DNA from: Phycisphaeraceae bacterium
Lineage (GTDB): Bacteria; Planctomycetota; Phycisphaerae; Phycisphaerales; UBA1924
NCBI GenBank assembly: GCA_026126305.1
Contig: JAHCJI010000005.1
Coordinates: forward strand, 124,001-188,000
Direction: 5' to 3'
Length of the DNA stretch: 64,000 nt
Part shown: piece after piece, positions 62,790 to 64,000 of the stretch
Layout: every line of letters begins with the position of its first letter
Position numbering within the stretch: the stretch's first letter is position 1
Translations under genes and position numbers: made by a program
The notes under the pieces: generated by a model
Told to the model about the DNA's origin: nothing
The model's database searches: none
Seen by the model: only the letters and a program-made list of their open reading frames with translations

Positions 62790-62817
62790 ACTGTTGTTGC
62801 CGTTGGTGCGTGTCTTG

Positions 62818-62890
62818 GCCGCCTTAGCTCAGTTGGTAGAGCAGCGGTTTTGTAAACCGCAGGTCGTCGGTTCGAGTCCGACAGGCGGCT
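62818..62890 (+). tRNA. tRNA-Thr (anticodon TGT)
   Basis: The acceptor stem is GCCGCCT with AGGCGGC. The D arm is GCTC...GAGC. The anticodon stem is GCGGT/ACCGC around TTTGTAA, giving TGT. The T loop is TTCGAGT. The discriminator is T and CCA is not encoded. Confidence 0.96.
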
Positions 62891-62983
62891 TTCTGGTGTC
62901 GAGGGCTGCGCAGGATGGCGCAGTGCCTGCGCCATGGACCCGCGACTGGCCCCAGGACGGGGATGTGCCATGAAACAGGCCGC

Positions 62984-63448
62984 ATGACGACGAGAAGCCA
63001 AACCGATGGCCGCCCGATCGTGCTGTTTGACGGTTTGTGCGCGTTTTGTGACGGGATGGTGGGGTTGTTGCTGAGGCTGGACCGTCGGCGACGGCTGCTT
63101 TTCGCATCGCTCCAATCCGAGGCGGGCATGGCGCTTCGGACGCGGCATGGGGTTGGGCATGAGATCGATTCTGTGGTGCTGGTCATCGATGATCGAGCGC
63201 TGGTTCACAGCGACGCAGCGATCGGGATTGCCCGGGCGTTGGGATTCCCCTGGTCTCTGGCGGTCGTGCTGCTGGTCGTTCCACGGCGTGTTCGAGACTG
63301 GGCATACCGGCTCTTTGCTCGGCATCGCTACCGTCTGTTCGGGCGATTGGACGCTTGCCGATTGCCAGGCGAGGGTGAATCGTCCAGGGTGCTGGAGTCG
63401 GTCGAAGAGGTTCGAGCGGCCATCGGCCCGGTCGATCCGGCCCGATGA
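62984..63448 (+). CDS. DCC-family thiol-disulfide oxidoreductase-like protein
   Basis: 154 aa, ATG 62984 (ATG codons exist upstream, but the homology begins at IVLFDGLCAFCDG). VLFDGLCAFCDGMVGLLLRL is the DUF393/DCC signature with CxxC, followed by LLFASLQSEAGMAL and SVVLVIDDRALVHSDAAI. Function is presumed redox but not proven for the family. It has a short gap to the dioxygenase-like gene. Confidence 0.85.
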   Translation: MTTRSQTDGRPIVLFDGLCAFCDGMVGLLLRLDRRRRLLFASLQSEAGMALRTRHGVGHEIDSVVLVIDDRALVHSDAAIGIARALGFPWSLAVVLLVVPRRVRDWAYRLFARHRYRLFGRLDACRLPGEGESSRVLESVEEVRAAIGPVDPAR

Positions 63449-63494
63449 TGTGATCCGTATAAGATTGTAGAGCGATCGGAAAGGAGCCCGAACA

Positions 63495-64000
63495 ATGCCC
63501 TATTACATCCAGCGTGGTTTGTTGCCCAAGAAGCGTCACACGCAGTTTCGTCGTCCGGATGGGAAGTTGTATTCGGAGGAGTTGTTCGGGACGGAGGGCT
63601 TCGTGGGGCCTTCGAGCACGATGTACCACATCCACCCGCCAACGCAGGTGACGGGTTGGAAGAACCTGTACTCGACCAAGCCCGAGTACGTTGAGGTGGA
63701 CACGATGCGGATGCGTCACCTGCGCACGGCTGGCGCGCACACACCGCCGATGGGCGACAGCGTGACGGGTCGCGTGGTGCTGTTTGGCAACGGCGACGTT
63801 GAGATGAGCGTGTGCAACCCCGCGGAGCGGATGGGGTACCACTTCAAGAACGGGCAGGGCGACGAGTGCCTGTTCGTGCATTTCGGCAGCGGCACGGTTC
63901 GGACGTTCATGGGGACGCTGAAGTTTGGTCCCAAGGATTACGTCGTGATTCCCAAGGGGATCATCTACCACATGGAATGGGACGAGCGGCCGGATGGTGG
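63495..64000 (+). CDS. hmgA: Homogentisate 1,2-dioxygenase-like cupin protein, 5' part
   Basis: 168 codons visible, the rest off the right edge. ATG 63495 with AAGGAG 8 bases upstream. PYYIQRGLLPKKRHTQFR, GFVGPSSTMYHIHPPTQVTG and FLVHFGSG-like and VIPKGIIYHMEW segments follow homogentisate dioxygenases (tyrosine/phenylalanine degradation). The Fe-binding residues lie further downstream and are not in the window, so substrate is uncertain. Confidence 0.75.
   Translation, partial: MPYYIQRGLLPKKRHTQFRRPDGKLYSEELFGTEGFVGPSSTMYHIHPPTQVTGWKNLYSTKPEYVEVDTMRMRHLRTAGAHTPPMGDSVTGRVVLFGNGDVEMSVCNPAERMGYHFKNGQGDECLFVHFGSGTVRTFMGTLKFGPKDYVVIPKGIIYHMEWDERPDG

Noticed and set aside
1..64000. CRISPR arrays, insertion sequences, rRNA genes, riboswitches
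   Set aside because: No direct-repeat arrays, transposase motifs or rRNA sequences seen. No recognisable glycine or FMN riboswitch before gcvT or ribD.

Overview
The window looks like chromosomal DNA of a marine-type planctomycete, most likely class Phycisphaerae. It is GC-rich and gene-dense, with many ATGA or GTGA stop/start overlaps. It encodes a secreted 5'-nucleotidase with a tandem dockerin-like tail (FDFLAFQNAF / FDFLCFQNAF), a tricorn-type protease, a DUF1570 protein, a HYExAFE protein, and the futalosine menaquinone enzyme MqnC. I see no insertion sequence, prophage or CRISPR array. Three tRNA genes are present (Glu-CTC, Ala-TGC, Thr-TGT).

Layout. 1-8.4 kb: an M42 peptidase fragment, YgfZ, RibD, the 5'-nucleotidase, a membrane-anchored ATP-grasp enzyme coupled to an acyl-CoA carboxylase beta subunit, and a zinc-ribbon membrane protein. 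8.5-16.4 kb: an SRPBCC protein, a secreted thioredoxin-like protein, tRNA-Glu, XapX, a large membrane pyrophosphatase and a secreted S9-type hydrolase. 16.4-25.2 kb: a flavin oxidoreductase, a D-aminoacyl-tRNA deacylase, a SpoIIE-phosphatase/cysteine-cluster operon, HYExAFE, RicT with three small membrane proteins, a pseudouridine synthase and a degenerate 6-phosphogluconolactonase-like protein. 25.4-34.8 kb: an FHA-GspE ATPase, a methyltransferase, an ADP-ribosylglycohydrolase, tRNA-Ala, a DUF1570 protein, a tricorn protease and a membrane protein. 34.9-46.3 kb: def-fmt with a small HEXXH protein, a TPR protein-kdsB-pyrG run, a PilZ-like protein-panC-gcvT run, and MqnC. 46.6-48.8 kb: an orphan membrane protein and a Xer recombinase.

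48.9-62.7 kb is a large flagellar cluster on the minus strand. In transcription order it holds a 64-aa ORF, flgF, flgG, flgA, flgH, flgI, a flgJ-like gene, a flgN-like gene, flgK, flgL, fliW, csrA and two flagellin genes. The flgK-flgL-fliW-csrA-flagellin order matches the known FliW-CsrA homeostasis circuit, and both flagellin leaders carry the same GGA element over the ribosome binding site. A sigma-54-like promoter sits just upstream of the cluster. tRNA-Thr, a DCC-family protein and the start of a homogentisate dioxygenase-like gene close the window.

Strand composition reverses near 46 kb. To the left the plus strand is mostly C-rich whichever strand is coding. To the right it is G/T-rich. 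The direction of change is the one expected at a replication origin, although an inversion boundary would look the same from inside this window.
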